NCBI GenBank assembly: GCA_014653625.1
Contig: JACWEI010000007.1
Coordinates: forward strand, 1 to 53,478
DNA from: Pelagibacterales bacterium SAG-MED39
GTDB lineage: Bacteria; Pseudomonadota; Alphaproteobacteria; Pelagibacterales; Pelagibacteraceae
Length of the DNA: 53,478 bases
Reading direction: 5' to 3'
The notes under the pieces were generated by a model that ran no database searches, was not told the origin of the DNA, and was given only the letters and a program-made list of their open reading frames with translations. A program made the position numbers and the translations under genes. Positions within the stretch are counted from its first letter, which is position 1. Each line of letters starts with the position of its first letter. Positions 26,315 to 33,529 of this stretch are shown here, one piece after another.

Positions 26315-27207
26315 TATTTTAAATACTCTCTTTTTCTTGATAATTTAAATCTTCTATAAACTAAAATCAAAACTAGTAATAAAAATACTGAACCAATTCT
26401 AAATTCTGTACCTAAAATATAATCAGCAAATTCTTCAAAAACTCCTAGTCCCATTCCTGACATTGCTACACCAGGAAGATTTCCTAATCCCGCGACAATC
26501 ACAATCATAAAAGATCTAATTGTATAAGGTAAACCCATGTAAGGATGTATTGTAAAAGTAATAGAAATTAATGCACCCGCTACACCGCACAAAGCAGCAT
26601 TAATACCAAATGTAGCAGCATAAACTTTTTCTGTATCAACACCTAAAATCTTTGCTGCACGCGCATTTTGAGCTGTAGCTCTAATTGCTCTGCCAAGTTT
26701 AGATTTTTTCATATAAACAACTAAACCTATTGCAAAAACAATACTAATGAATGCTGAAAATATTTTAGAATTTGGCAATGTTACGGAGTTATCAAATAAC
26801 ATTGTTGTTCCATAGCCAGAGTTTGCAAGAACAACATCAGCACCAAATGCAAAGTTCATTAATTGCATAAATAAAATACTTATTCCAAAAGTTGCTAAAA
26901 TTGAGATAAATAAATCTCTATCAACTACTTTATTAATAACTAATTTGTAAATTCCAACTCCGACAAAATACATAATAAAAGGAGAAACAATTACTCCCCA
27001 TGCTGGGTGAATTCCCCACAGATACATAAAGTAAGCAATGTACCCCCCTAAAATAACTAAATCTCCTTGAGCAATATTGATAATATTCATTACTCCCCAT
27101 TGAAGAGCCATACCGTAAGCAATTAATGCAAATAATATTCCTAATAGAATTCCATCAAGCGTTGCTTGTAGAGTTAACATTGGAACTTGGAATATTAAAA
27201 AATCCAT
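26314..27207 (-). CDS. livH: branched-chain-type ABC transporter permease LivH
   Basis: This 297-residue inner-membrane permease has about eight segments with family marks GILFALIAYGMALQWGVMNIINIAQGD (residues about 22-48, in part), RAIRATAQNARAAKILGVD (coupling loop) and VAGLGNLPGVAMSG. It starts 22 bases after the U-tract of the terminator that follows livK, so it is expressed by read-through. With LivM, LivG, LivF and LivK it completes an amino-acid or amide importer. Confidence 0.9.
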   Translation of the reverse strand: MDFLIFQVPMLTLQATLDGILLGILFALIAYGMALQWGVMNIINIAQGDLVILGGYIAYFMYLWGIHPAWGVIVSPFIMYFVGVGIYKLVINKVVDRDLFISILATFGISILFMQLMNFAFGADVVLANSGYGTTMLFDNSVTLPNSKIFSAFISIVFAIGLVVYMKKSKLGRAIRATAQNARAAKILGVDTEKVYAATFGINAALCGVAGALISITFTIHPYMGLPYTIRSFMIVIVAGLGNLPGVAMSGMGLGVFEEFADYILGTEFRIGSVFLLLVLILVYRRFKLSRKREYLK

Positions 27208-27229
27208 AATTTAGATACTGTTATAAAAA

Positions 27230-27257
27230 AAATGCCCCCTAGAACTAGGGGGCATTT
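27230..27257 (-). terminator. intrinsic terminator / attenuator between livK and livH
   Basis: A perfect 13-base-pair stem (AAATGCCCCCTAG with CTAGGGGGCATTT) closes a 2-base loop. Reading leftward it runs into eight U. Placed 14 bases behind the binding-protein stop and ahead of the permease genes, it should keep binding-protein mRNA far above that of the membrane parts. Confidence 0.92.
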
Positions 27258-27270
27258 CAAATATTAGATA

Positions 27271-28512
27271 TTATCTTTTTGACCAGCTTGGAATTGGGTG
27301 GATCAATTTAGCTGAAGCCCATTTAGTTGGAGCTACAACTTTATTTTCACACTTACTTCCATCAGCATTACACATAACTTGGAATAATACCATTGGCTTG
27401 TCAACATTTTGACCACCAGGTGCAAATTTTATGTTTCCATAAAAAGTTTGCATATTAGTAGCTGCTAGAGCATCTCTTACTTTTTTCTTATCAAAAGAAT
27501 TTGCTCTTTCGAATGCATCTTTAAAAACTAATAAAGCTGCAGATGACTCAGCCGCTTGATATGGCGGGTCATATTTGAACTCTTTTTCAAAGTCAGCAGC
27601 ATATTTCATTCCATTTCCAAAGAACTTATCTTTGTAAGATAGAGTTTTATGCCATTGAGATGCACATAATGCATACTCAGAGTTTTTACCATGTTGCTTT
27701 GATAATTTCGCAGCATCACAGTGAGTCATTGCTAACATTGGAACATCAACTTTCATCTCAGCTATTTGTCTGATTGCAGTTAATGCACCTTTTGTATGAC
27801 CTGAAACTACAAGAACATCTGGTTTTACAGCTTTAACTTTAGCTAAAGTTGCAGCCATATCATTTAGTTCTTTTGGTAACTTGTCATCAATAATGATTTT
27901 TGATCCTGTTCTTTCAGCAGCTTCTAAAATACCTAATCTCACGTCTTGTGAGAAAGCATCTTGTTCAAAAGCTTGTGCTATTTTTACAGGTTTTCCACCG
28001 TTCTTTTCAACAGCTAAATCAATAGCTACATCGAGATATAAGTTTGCTGGTGCAAGCACTGCAAATAAATATTTATATCCTTTTGTAAATAATGATCTAG
28101 ATGCACCATTAGCTTCTACCATTGGTACACCGTATTTTTCTGTTACTGGAGCGATTGCTTTTGTTAATCCAGAACTGTATGGGCCAAGCATAAACTCAAC
28201 ACCATCTTGTGAGATTAATCTTTCTGCAAGTTGCGCTGCTCTTTTTGGGTTTGATTCATCATCATAATAAATGATTTCAAACTTATAAGTTTTTCCACCA
28301 ACTTTAACTCCGCCCATGCTGTTAATTCTGTCAACGGCCATGTTGTAACCGTTTTGAGTATGAACACCATTTGAAGAGTATTTACCTGTTAATGAAATAG
28401 CAGAACCTAAAATTATCTTATCACCAACAACTTTTGCAAAAGATGTTACTGAAGTAGATAATAATAATGCTATTGCAGAAATAAAACTTAAGATTATTTT
28501 ATTTATTTTCAT
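27271..28512 (-). CDS. livK: periplasmic branched-chain/amide-type substrate-binding protein LivK
   Basis: This 413-residue secreted type I binding protein has a signal peptide ending at VTSFA (residue 26). LGSAISLTGKYSSNG begins the mature fold, and YYDDESNPKRAAQLAERL and FMLGPYSSGLTKAIAP match the leucine/amide-binding family. It is the first gene of the liv-azl-glaH operon and has its own promoter and terminator. The ligand is not shown. The glaH gene in the same operon makes a five-carbon diacid, lysine-type or other non-branched ligand worth considering. Confidence 0.88.
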   Translation of the reverse strand: MKINKIILSFISAIALLLSTSVTSFAKVVGDKIILGSAISLTGKYSSNGVHTQNGYNMAVDRINSMGGVKVGGKTYKFEIIYYDDESNPKRAAQLAERLISQDGVEFMLGPYSSGLTKAIAPVTEKYGVPMVEANGASRSLFTKGYKYLFAVLAPANLYLDVAIDLAVEKNGGKPVKIAQAFEQDAFSQDVRLGILEAAERTGSKIIIDDKLPKELNDMAATLAKVKAVKPDVLVVSGHTKGALTAIRQIAEMKVDVPMLAMTHCDAAKLSKQHGKNSEYALCASQWHKTLSYKDKFFGNGMKYAADFEKEFKYDPPYQAAESSAALLVFKDAFERANSFDKKKVRDALAATNMQTFYGNIKFAPGGQNVDKPMVLFQVMCNADGSKCENKVVAPTKWASAKLIHPIPSWSKR

Positions 28513-28547
28513 TTTACTTCCCTTGTTTATTAATTAATTAATAGCCA

Positions 28548-28576
28548 ATTAAATAAAGAAAACAGTTATTTTGCAA
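28548..28576 (-). promoter_or_regulatory. livK promoter
   Basis: Reading leftward, -35 TTGCAA (28571-28576), a 17-base spacer and -10 TTTAAT (28548-28553) lie 36 bases before the livK ATG. A GGGAAG stretch before the ATG may act as a ribosome site. It fits a housekeeping sigma-factor promoter but is not proven. Confidence 0.55.
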
Positions 28577-28600
28577 GAGACAAAAGGTGCATCAAGTTTT

Positions 28601-29215
28601 TTAATACTGTTGTGAAATGATAATTATTACAGCAATTATAACTAAAACACTCGCTGAGATTGTATTAATTGTTTTTGGATTTGTTTTTATCCAAGTAATA
28701 AGTTTTTGTGCAAGTAAAGCGTAACCAATCAAAGATAAAAAATCTAAAACTACATAAGTTGTTATTAAAATAAAAAACTGAACAACATAATTTAAATTAA
28801 AGTCTATAAACTGTGGGAATATCAATGGAAAGAACAGCCAAGCCTTTGGACTTGTTCCAGCAACTAAAAAACCATCTTTAAAAAAAGAAAAAAAACTTTT
28901 TGAAAATATTACATCTGAATTAATATTCTTTGGTGCAGTTTTGTAAACATCATAAGCTAAATAAAGTAAATAAATTACACCTATCCATTTTAATATACTT
29001 AAAAAATTTGGGTTATCTGAAAAAAAACTACCTAAAAAAAATATAACTAAAGTAGCTTGAATTAAGTTTGCGGTAATATCTCCTAATGCAGTCCAAATAC
29101 ATTTTTGAACTCCGTAATTCATCGAATATGAGATGATGACAATTCTAGGAGTACCGGGTGTAATAAAAAGAAAAATTATAATCTGTAAAAAAAGAAAATA
29201 ATCTAAGGGGAGCAT
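28601..29215 (-). CDS. LysE/RhtB-family amino acid exporter
   Basis: This 204-residue inner-membrane protein has about six hydrophobic segments and the LysE-family N-terminal pattern FLFITPGTPRIVIISYSMNYG (residues about 15-35, in part), followed by LGDITANLIQATLVI and SPKAWLFFPLIFPQF. It should export an amino acid or derivative. There is no ribosome site: the ATG at 29215 directly follows a U7 run and a stem-loop, suggesting attenuation control. It is oriented away from the DUF2805 gene. Confidence 0.85.
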   Translation of the reverse strand: MLPLDYFLFLQIIIFLFITPGTPRIVIISYSMNYGVQKCIWTALGDITANLIQATLVIFFLGSFFSDNPNFLSILKWIGVIYLLYLAYDVYKTAPKNINSDVIFSKSFFSFFKDGFLVAGTSPKAWLFFPLIFPQFIDFNLNYVVQFFILITTYVVLDFLSLIGYALLAQKLITWIKTNPKTINTISASVLVIIAVIIIISQQY

Positions 29216-29269
29216 AAAAAAAGATAGTCCTTAAAAACCGGGAGCTAAAGATGGCTAAGAAGGACTATC
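29216..29269 (-). promoter_or_regulatory. terminator-like stem-loop leader directly before lysE
   Basis: GATAGTCCTT (29223-29232) and AAGGACTATC (29260-29269) form a perfect 10-base-pair stem with a 27-base loop. Reading leftward the stem is followed by seven U (29216-29222) and then at once by the LysE-type ATG. This looks like an attenuator. The loop contains CCGGGAG and two GCTAA words 10 bases apart on the plus strand. I do not recognise a known riboswitch. Confidence 0.5.
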
Positions 29270-29325
29270 CAAATCAATATAGCAGATCTAAAAAAAAATG
29301 CATTATCGATTTTTTTCAAATATAA
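29251..29325 (+). CDS. possible 24-residue small ORF ahead of DUF2805
   Basis: An ATG at 29251 with GGGAG seven to eight bases upstream opens 24 codons and stops seven bases before the DUF2805 start. The product begins MAKKDYPNQYSRSKK and ends IIDFFQI, basic then hydrophobic. The start codon and ribosome site sit in the loop of the 29223-29269 hairpin, so it could be a leader peptide. Chance is possible at this length. Confidence 0.4.
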   Translation: MAKKDYPNQYSRSKKKCIIDFFQI

Positions 29326-29332
29326 AGGATTA

Positions 29333-29629
29333 ATGAAAAAAAAAGGTCACACTCCTATTACGAGGGTTAAAAATCCTGAGCCAAATATAGAAAGTCCAGA
29401 TTGGGTCATCTGGGCTGCCTGGGCAGACCGTATCACATTTGAAGAAATTGAGAAAAAAACTGGTTACAAAGAATCTGACGTAATTAAGATTATGAGAAGA
29501 TCCTTAAAACCTTCTTCTTTTAGATTGTGGAGAAAAAGAGTTAATCAAAAAAGTATAAAACATAGAAAAAAGTTTGAATACTCTCGAAAACAAATAACTA
29601 GTAAAATTAAGAAAGGTGATTATCTTTAA
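29333..29629 (+). CDS. DUF2805 / TIGR03643 family protein
   Basis: This 98-residue basic cytoplasmic protein has the core SPDWVIWAAWADRITFEEIEKKTGY (residues about 23-47, in part) and KIMRRSLKPSSFRLWRKRV, which matches the small conserved TIGR03643 family of unknown function. The core predicts a helix-turn-helix-like bundle, and the C-terminal third is a lysine/arginine-rich tail, so nucleic-acid binding is conceivable. It is followed three bases later by the glutaredoxin gene, suggesting a shared transcript. No reaction is known to me. Confidence 0.8.
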   Translation: MKKKGHTPITRVKNPEPNIESPDWVIWAAWADRITFEEIEKKTGYKESDVIKIMRRSLKPSSFRLWRKRVNQKSIKHRKKFEYSRKQITSKIKKGDYL

Positions 29630-29632
29630 CTT

Positions 29633-29887
29633 ATGAAAAATATTACAATTTACACTGGTCCAATGTGCAATTATTGTGAAGCAGCAAAAAGATTATTATC
29701 GAGAAACAATGCATCCTATAATGAAATTAACATTGCAAATGTTGAGGGTGCAATGGATGAAATGATTAAAAAAGCTAAAGGAAAAAGAACGATCCCACAA
29801 ATATTTTTTGATGATGAACACATTGGTGGTTACGACGAAGTAAGAGCACTAGAAAAAGAAAACAAATTACAAGATTTATTAAAATAA
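29633..29887 (+). CDS. grxC: glutaredoxin 3-type
   Basis: This 84-residue cytoplasmic thiol-disulfide oxidoreductase has the dithiol active site GPMCNYCEAAK (Cys12, Cys15), the cis-proline loop RTIPQIFFDD and the glutathione-binding GGYDEVRALE. Length matches GrxC. It reduces protein disulfides with glutathione. It is the last rightward gene before a convergent leftward operon, with only 11 bases between stops and no hairpin there. Confidence 0.92.
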   Translation: MKNITIYTGPMCNYCEAAKRLLSRNNASYNEINIANVEGAMDEMIKKAKGKRTIPQIFFDDEHIGGYDEVRALEKENKLQDLLK

Positions 29888-29898
29888 ATTTTTAAAGA

Positions 29899-30603
29899 TT
29901 ACTCAAACGTATTTGTAATAACAGGAGCGCCTGGAAAAAAATCATTTCCATCACATGCACCATTACCACTACCACCATCATTAAATTCTAAAGCTTCTGA
30001 TAAATCAAAGGTCATTGTCATTGTTGGAATTTGACCTGGTTTAACAGTTAAGGGTTTAGATAATACCCATCTAAATTTTACAAAATCATGTGCTGCTTCT
30101 ACATTTGCTGGATCAGCATCTGTTCCATCAACTATAGCAGATGTGCTATTCATAGAAGTGGTCATATCTTCGCTGTTTGGCACCATTAAGACTTGTGCTG
30201 CTTCTGCAGCATTATTTGTTGCACCACCGGCAGCTTTAGTTCCAGCAGTTCCACCAGTCTTGCATGTAGCAGCACTGGTTACTACTGTTCCAGAAATAGT
30301 AAAAGTTCTACTTAATATTACTTGTCCGTGAGTATATGTTATACCTGGTGGTATTAAGCCAGCATTACCAAATGAATGTGCAGAACCTCTTACACTTAAA
30401 TCCATAGTTTTACCTGCAGTGCTGTTTCCAATTGTTGTTGGGTTAACACAATTAGTTAGGCTACTACCCGACTCACATAATTGCATTGCATGAACAGTAT
30501 TTTTAAAAGTTGTTGCTTCAGCTTTTACTAATTCTGCCATAGAACTGTTTATAGTTGAAATTAATAGTGCTAAGATTAATGCAAAATTTTTAATTATCTT
30601 CAT
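29899..30603 (-). CDS. secreted protein encoded behind the inverse-autotransporter barrel, function unknown
   Basis: This 234-residue exported protein has a signal peptide ending at NSSMA (residue 23). The mature part is rich in Thr, Ala, Gly, Ser and Asn with little Lys, beta-strand-like segments such as QVILSRTFTISGTVVTS, and few cysteines (LCESGSSLTNC, TCKTGG, GACDGN) that could form disulfides. It has no membrane anchor, prepilin motif or catalytic motif that I recognise. Base use is more GC-rich than its neighbours. It starts one base after the barrel gene stop (TAATATG), so the two are coupled, and it may be the surface or extracellular partner of that barrel. I recognise no family. Confidence 0.7.
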   Translation of the reverse strand: MKIIKNFALILALLISTINSSMAELVKAEATTFKNTVHAMQLCESGSSLTNCVNPTTIGNSTAGKTMDLSVRGSAHSFGNAGLIPPGITYTHGQVILSRTFTISGTVVTSAATCKTGGTAGTKAAGGATNNAAEAAQVLMVPNSEDMTTSMNSTSAIVDGTDADPANVEAAHDFVKFRWVLSKPLTVKPGQIPTMTMTFDLSEALEFNDGGSGNGACDGNDFFPGAPVITNTFE

Positions 30604-30604
30604 A

Positions 30605-31474
30605 TTATTTAGATGTAAAAATTACACTCCCTTGTATTTCAACTGTAAGATTGTTATTTCTTCGTACTTTATCTTTTAAAGCTGCTTGCATATTTTTCTT
30701 TTCAAAAGCAACATCTGATATTGCTTTCTTAGAAAGACTGTATTCTTTTTCTTGAGGTGGATAAATAAAGACAAATTCATAGTTGTATTCATCTTTAACA
30801 CCACTGATGCTTGAATTATCTAATTCAATATTAAATTGTAATGACGGATTTAGCATATTTTCTAAAGAATATATGTAACCCTTTTGATCATTGGAAGCTT
30901 TTTCATTTTCGTATCTGTAACCTCGTAGATTAAAAGTAGACCACGGTATATATGGAACTTGTGAACTGATGTTGTAATCATTTCCGCTTAGAATTTGCTC
31001 TTTAGTACCAGATATAACTTTTTGATTGGTAGCTTTTAAATATTGGTTAAAACTAAAATCAACTATTGCAGCTTTTACCTCTAAGCCATAACCAATTCTT
31101 TTATGACCTTCTTGAATGTCTGTGTCATAAAATACATTTGATCCAAACATAAAAGATTCATCAGGATTTAAAAATCGATATCCTAAACCCAAATTTCCAA
31201 CAAATCTTTTATCATCATTTATTTCTTGCGTATGAATACTAAATTGAGAAAATAAATTTGAGGTGTCTTTACTGATCACATCCCGCACACCTAAAATACT
31301 AAATTGATAATCTCCGCTTCCCTCATTATTATCTCTCAACTCAACTGATGCTTCTGTAATACCTTCTCCAGGTATCCAACCAGCAACATATTCTGAAATT
31401 TTATTTGACAGTTCATTTGCTGAAGAAACTGTCGAAATTATCAAGAATAATGCTACTGAAAAAATTTTTTTCAT
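30605..31474 (-). CDS. inverse autotransporter (intimin/invasin-type) beta-domain without a passenger
   Basis: This 289-residue outer-membrane barrel has a signal peptide ending near VSSAN (residue 19). The strands FVGNLGLGYRFLN, FMFGSNVFYDTDIQEGHKRIGYGLE and FSFNQYLKA, given here in part, match the IAT_beta domain (PF11924) that anchors intimin, invasin and FdeC. In those proteins the barrel is followed by a conserved RNNNIVLEY-like strand that leads into surface Ig domains. Here the matching RRNNNLTVE at residues 271-279 is followed by only ten residues and the stop. LysM, passenger and lectin domains are absent. It is directly followed by a separate secreted protein gene. Confidence 0.78.
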   Translation of the reverse strand: MKKIFSVALFLIISTVSSANELSNKISEYVAGWIPGEGITEASVELRDNNEGSGDYQFSILGVRDVISKDTSNLFSQFSIHTQEINDDKRFVGNLGLGYRFLNPDESFMFGSNVFYDTDIQEGHKRIGYGLEVKAAIVDFSFNQYLKATNQKVISGTKEQILSGNDYNISSQVPYIPWSTFNLRGYRYENEKASNDQKGYIYSLENMLNPSLQFNIELDNSSISGVKDEYNYEFVFIYPPQEKEYSLSKKAISDVAFEKKNMQAALKDKVRRNNNLTVEIQGSVIFTSK

Positions 31475-31562
31475 GAAATAGGTTTATAAAATTTAGACAA
31501 ATAATCAACTTTTTTAACCTCGCAGTTTGATCATTTTATCAACGAAAAGTGGTAAATTTTGA

Positions 31563-31904
31563 CTAAAAGAAAATATAATAGACAACCCAAGCTATCAAAG
31601 AGTACTCAAGAAAAACTTTGAATAATGAAAGTTTTTTTTCACTAAATTTTGAAACTAATAATTTCCTTAAAAAATAAAAACCTATGTGGACCAGTATTAC
31701 ACCAGAAGCTATCCCAATTATTGTAGATTGAATTGAAAAATTTTTATATCCAAAATAACAAGCTGCAATCAATGTTAACCAAGATACTTTCGATATAAAT
31801 AATTTAAAAATTAACCCAGCTTTTTTATCAAATACAGATTGTGTTTTTATAATAGAGTATGACCAGATTATCCCAGTTAGGAAAGTAATATATTTGATTA
31901 TCAA
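31563..31904 (-). CDS. hypothetical four-helix membrane protein
   Basis: This 113-residue protein has four hydrophobic segments (around residues 3-17, 40-52, 57-78 and 97-112) separated by short basic loops such as RKLLVSKFSEKK, a pattern of a small inner-membrane protein with cytoplasmic basic loops. I recognise no family. It overlaps the next upstream gene by four bases and is followed by an 88-base gap that leads to the barrel gene, so it probably ends the transcript that starts with the FkbM-HDAC-msrB group. Confidence 0.6.
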   Translation of the reverse strand: MIIKYITFLTGIIWSYSIIKTQSVFDKKAGLIFKLFISKVSWLTLIAACYFGYKNFSIQSTIIGIASGVILVHIGFYFLRKLLVSKFSEKKLSLFKVFLEYSLIAWVVYYIFF

Positions 31905-32245
31905 TCGATAACCTCAATTTCTTCGATAATGCTCACAATTTTTCCACCTTTAAGAACAGCGTTGACTAGTGCACATTTATAGTATGCATAAGAACTTTCT
32001 TCGGCTATTTGTTTAAGCTCTAAACATTTAGATCTACTTTCAGTAAATAAATGTTCTTTTAAATCCGGTGGGTCACCTAGATACATCATCAGCCCAATTA
32101 CCTCACCTTCTTTTTCAATTTCTGCTAGTTCTTCTATTTGTGCTACTCTTTTATCAACACCAATTTCAAAATTCTTAATTGCTACGAAGCCCTTGTATAC
32201 AATAAAGACTACGACTAAATAAAAAACGATCTTTATTTTGCTCAT
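31901..32245 (-). CDS. hypothetical membrane-anchored periplasmic protein
   Basis: This 114-residue protein has one N-terminal hydrophobic anchor (IKIVFYLVVVFIVYKGFVA, residues about 4-22) and an acidic domain outside the membrane with two cysteines (SKCLELKQ and YKCALVN) that could pair. The central GLMMYLGDPPDLKEHL is distinctive, but I do not recognise a family. It sits five bases behind msrB, so a role in envelope redox maintenance is possible, by context only. Confidence 0.6.
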   Translation of the reverse strand: MSKIKIVFYLVVVFIVYKGFVAIKNFEIGVDKRVAQIEELAEIEKEGEVIGLMMYLGDPPDLKEHLFTESRSKCLELKQIAEESSYAYYKCALVNAVLKGGKIVSIIEEIEVID

Positions 32246-32250
32246 ACTTG

Positions 32251-32622
32251 TTACGCCTCTTCTTTAAAAACTAAACAAACTCCATTATTACAATATCTTT
32301 TACCGGTTGGCTCTGGTCCATCTTCAAAAATATGTCCATGATGAGCATTACAATTTTTGCAATGATATTCAGTTCTAGCATAACCTAACAAATGATCTGT
32401 TTTTGTTTCAAATACATCGGGTAGTGACTTATAAAAAGATGGCCAACCTGAACCACTTTCATATTTAGCTTTGGAGCTAAACAATTTTATTTCACAATTA
32501 GCACAATGATATGTACCTTCACGTTTTTCACTATTAAGATCACTAGTGCCTGGAGGTTCTGTTCCATCTTCAAACATTACTAATTTTTGTTCTGCTGTAA
32601 GATTTGGATTTTTTTTAGTCAT
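32251..32622 (-). CDS. msrB: peptide-methionine (R)-S-oxide reductase
   Basis: This 123-residue cytoplasmic repair enzyme reduces methionine-R-sulfoxide in proteins. Four zinc cysteines are present as two CxxC pairs (Cys40/43 and Cys88/91), the substrate pocket has SGSGWPSFYK, and HGHIFEDGP and the catalytic Cys111 in KRYCNNG follow. Normal length for stand-alone MsrB. Its ATG abuts the upstream HDAC-family gene (shared base at 32622). No msrA gene is in the window. Confidence 0.93.
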   Translation of the reverse strand: MTKKNPNLTAEQKLVMFEDGTEPPGTSDLNSEKREGTYHCANCEIKLFSSKAKYESGSGWPSFYKSLPDVFETKTDHLLGYARTEYHCKNCNAHHGHIFEDGPEPTGKRYCNNGVCLVFKEEA

Positions 32623-33521
32623 TAAACTATTAATTTAGCACAAGATTGGTGTAAAGAAGCGTGTAATTCAACTAGTTTATTGAAATCTTTATTGTATCCT
32701 CCTCCCAAAACACCACATAGAGGAATTTCTTTTGAAAAAAAGTTTTCAGTAACAATATCGTCTCTTTGTCTAATTCCTTCATCTGTAACTTTTAATTTAC
32801 CCAAACGATCATTAAAATGAATATCAACCCCTGCTATATAAAAAACATAATCAAAGTTTTCTTTATTTAATTGAGTTAAGTGCAATTTAAGAAGATTAAT
32901 ATATTGTGTATCCTCCATATTGTCTTCAAGTTCAACATCCAGATCACTTATTGATTTTTTTGCAGGATAATTAGATTTTGAATGCATGCTAAAAGTAAAT
33001 ACGTTTCTGTTATCTTTAAATATATCTGAATTACCATTCCCTTGATGGACATCTAAATCAATTATTAATATTTTTTCTACTAAACTTCGATCTAATAGAT
33101 AGTGAGCAGCTACAGCAACATCATTAAATACACAATATCCAGCTCCTTCATAATAATTTGCATGATGACTTCCTCCAGCTGTATTACAAGCAAGACCATT
33201 ATCGATTGCAAGTTTTGAGGCTAGTACTGTTCCACCTGTTGCAACTAAAGATCTTTTAACAACACTATCAACCAATGGAAAACCAATTTTTTTAATTCCA
33301 TTTGCATCTAAAGTTTTATTTTTAATATTCTTTATATAATTTTCTGAATGAGCTTTTTTTAAAGTTTCATCTGAGCAAGGATAAGGAATGTGAAATTCTT
33401 TAACTATTTTTTTTTCTTTTAAATAATTTGCAAGTTCTCCAAATTTATTAATTGGGAATTTATGATCGTCTCCAATTTTTGCAAAATAATCTTTGTGATT
33501 TACAATGGGTAAATAGGTCAT
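32622..33521 (-). CDS. histone deacetylase/AcuC/AphA-family deacetylase
   Basis: This 299-residue cytoplasmic zinc amidohydrolase has tandem His119-His120 in AGGSHHANYYEG, the zinc ligands Asp157 and His159 in IIDLDVHQGNGN, a third Asp in AGVDIHFNDR and the C-terminal GGGYN. It belongs to the class II-like bacterial branch that removes acyl groups from lysine, polyamines or small amides. It is coupled to msrB downstream and lies nine bases behind the FkbM gene. In this window of polyamine genes an acetylpolyamine substrate is conceivable but unsupported. Confidence 0.87.
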   Translation of the reverse strand: MTYLPIVNHKDYFAKIGDDHKFPINKFGELANYLKEKKIVKEFHIPYPCSDETLKKAHSENYIKNIKNKTLDANGIKKIGFPLVDSVVKRSLVATGGTVLASKLAIDNGLACNTAGGSHHANYYEGAGYCVFNDVAVAAHYLLDRSLVEKILIIDLDVHQGNGNSDIFKDNRNVFTFSMHSKSNYPAKKSISDLDVELEDNMEDTQYINLLKLHLTQLNKENFDYVFYIAGVDIHFNDRLGKLKVTDEGIRQRDDIVTENFFSKEIPLCGVLGGGYNKDFNKLVELHASLHQSCAKLIV

Positions 33522-33529
33522 GACTTAGA

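Noticed and set aside
27881-28267. Rightward 128-codon frame
   Set aside because: Antisense shadow inside livK, whose own frame is a complete binding protein.
29216-29330. SAM-II/SAM-V or preQ1 riboswitch
   Set aside because: The loop has GCTAAA-like words but not the stem, pseudoknot and spacing pattern that I would need to call either.
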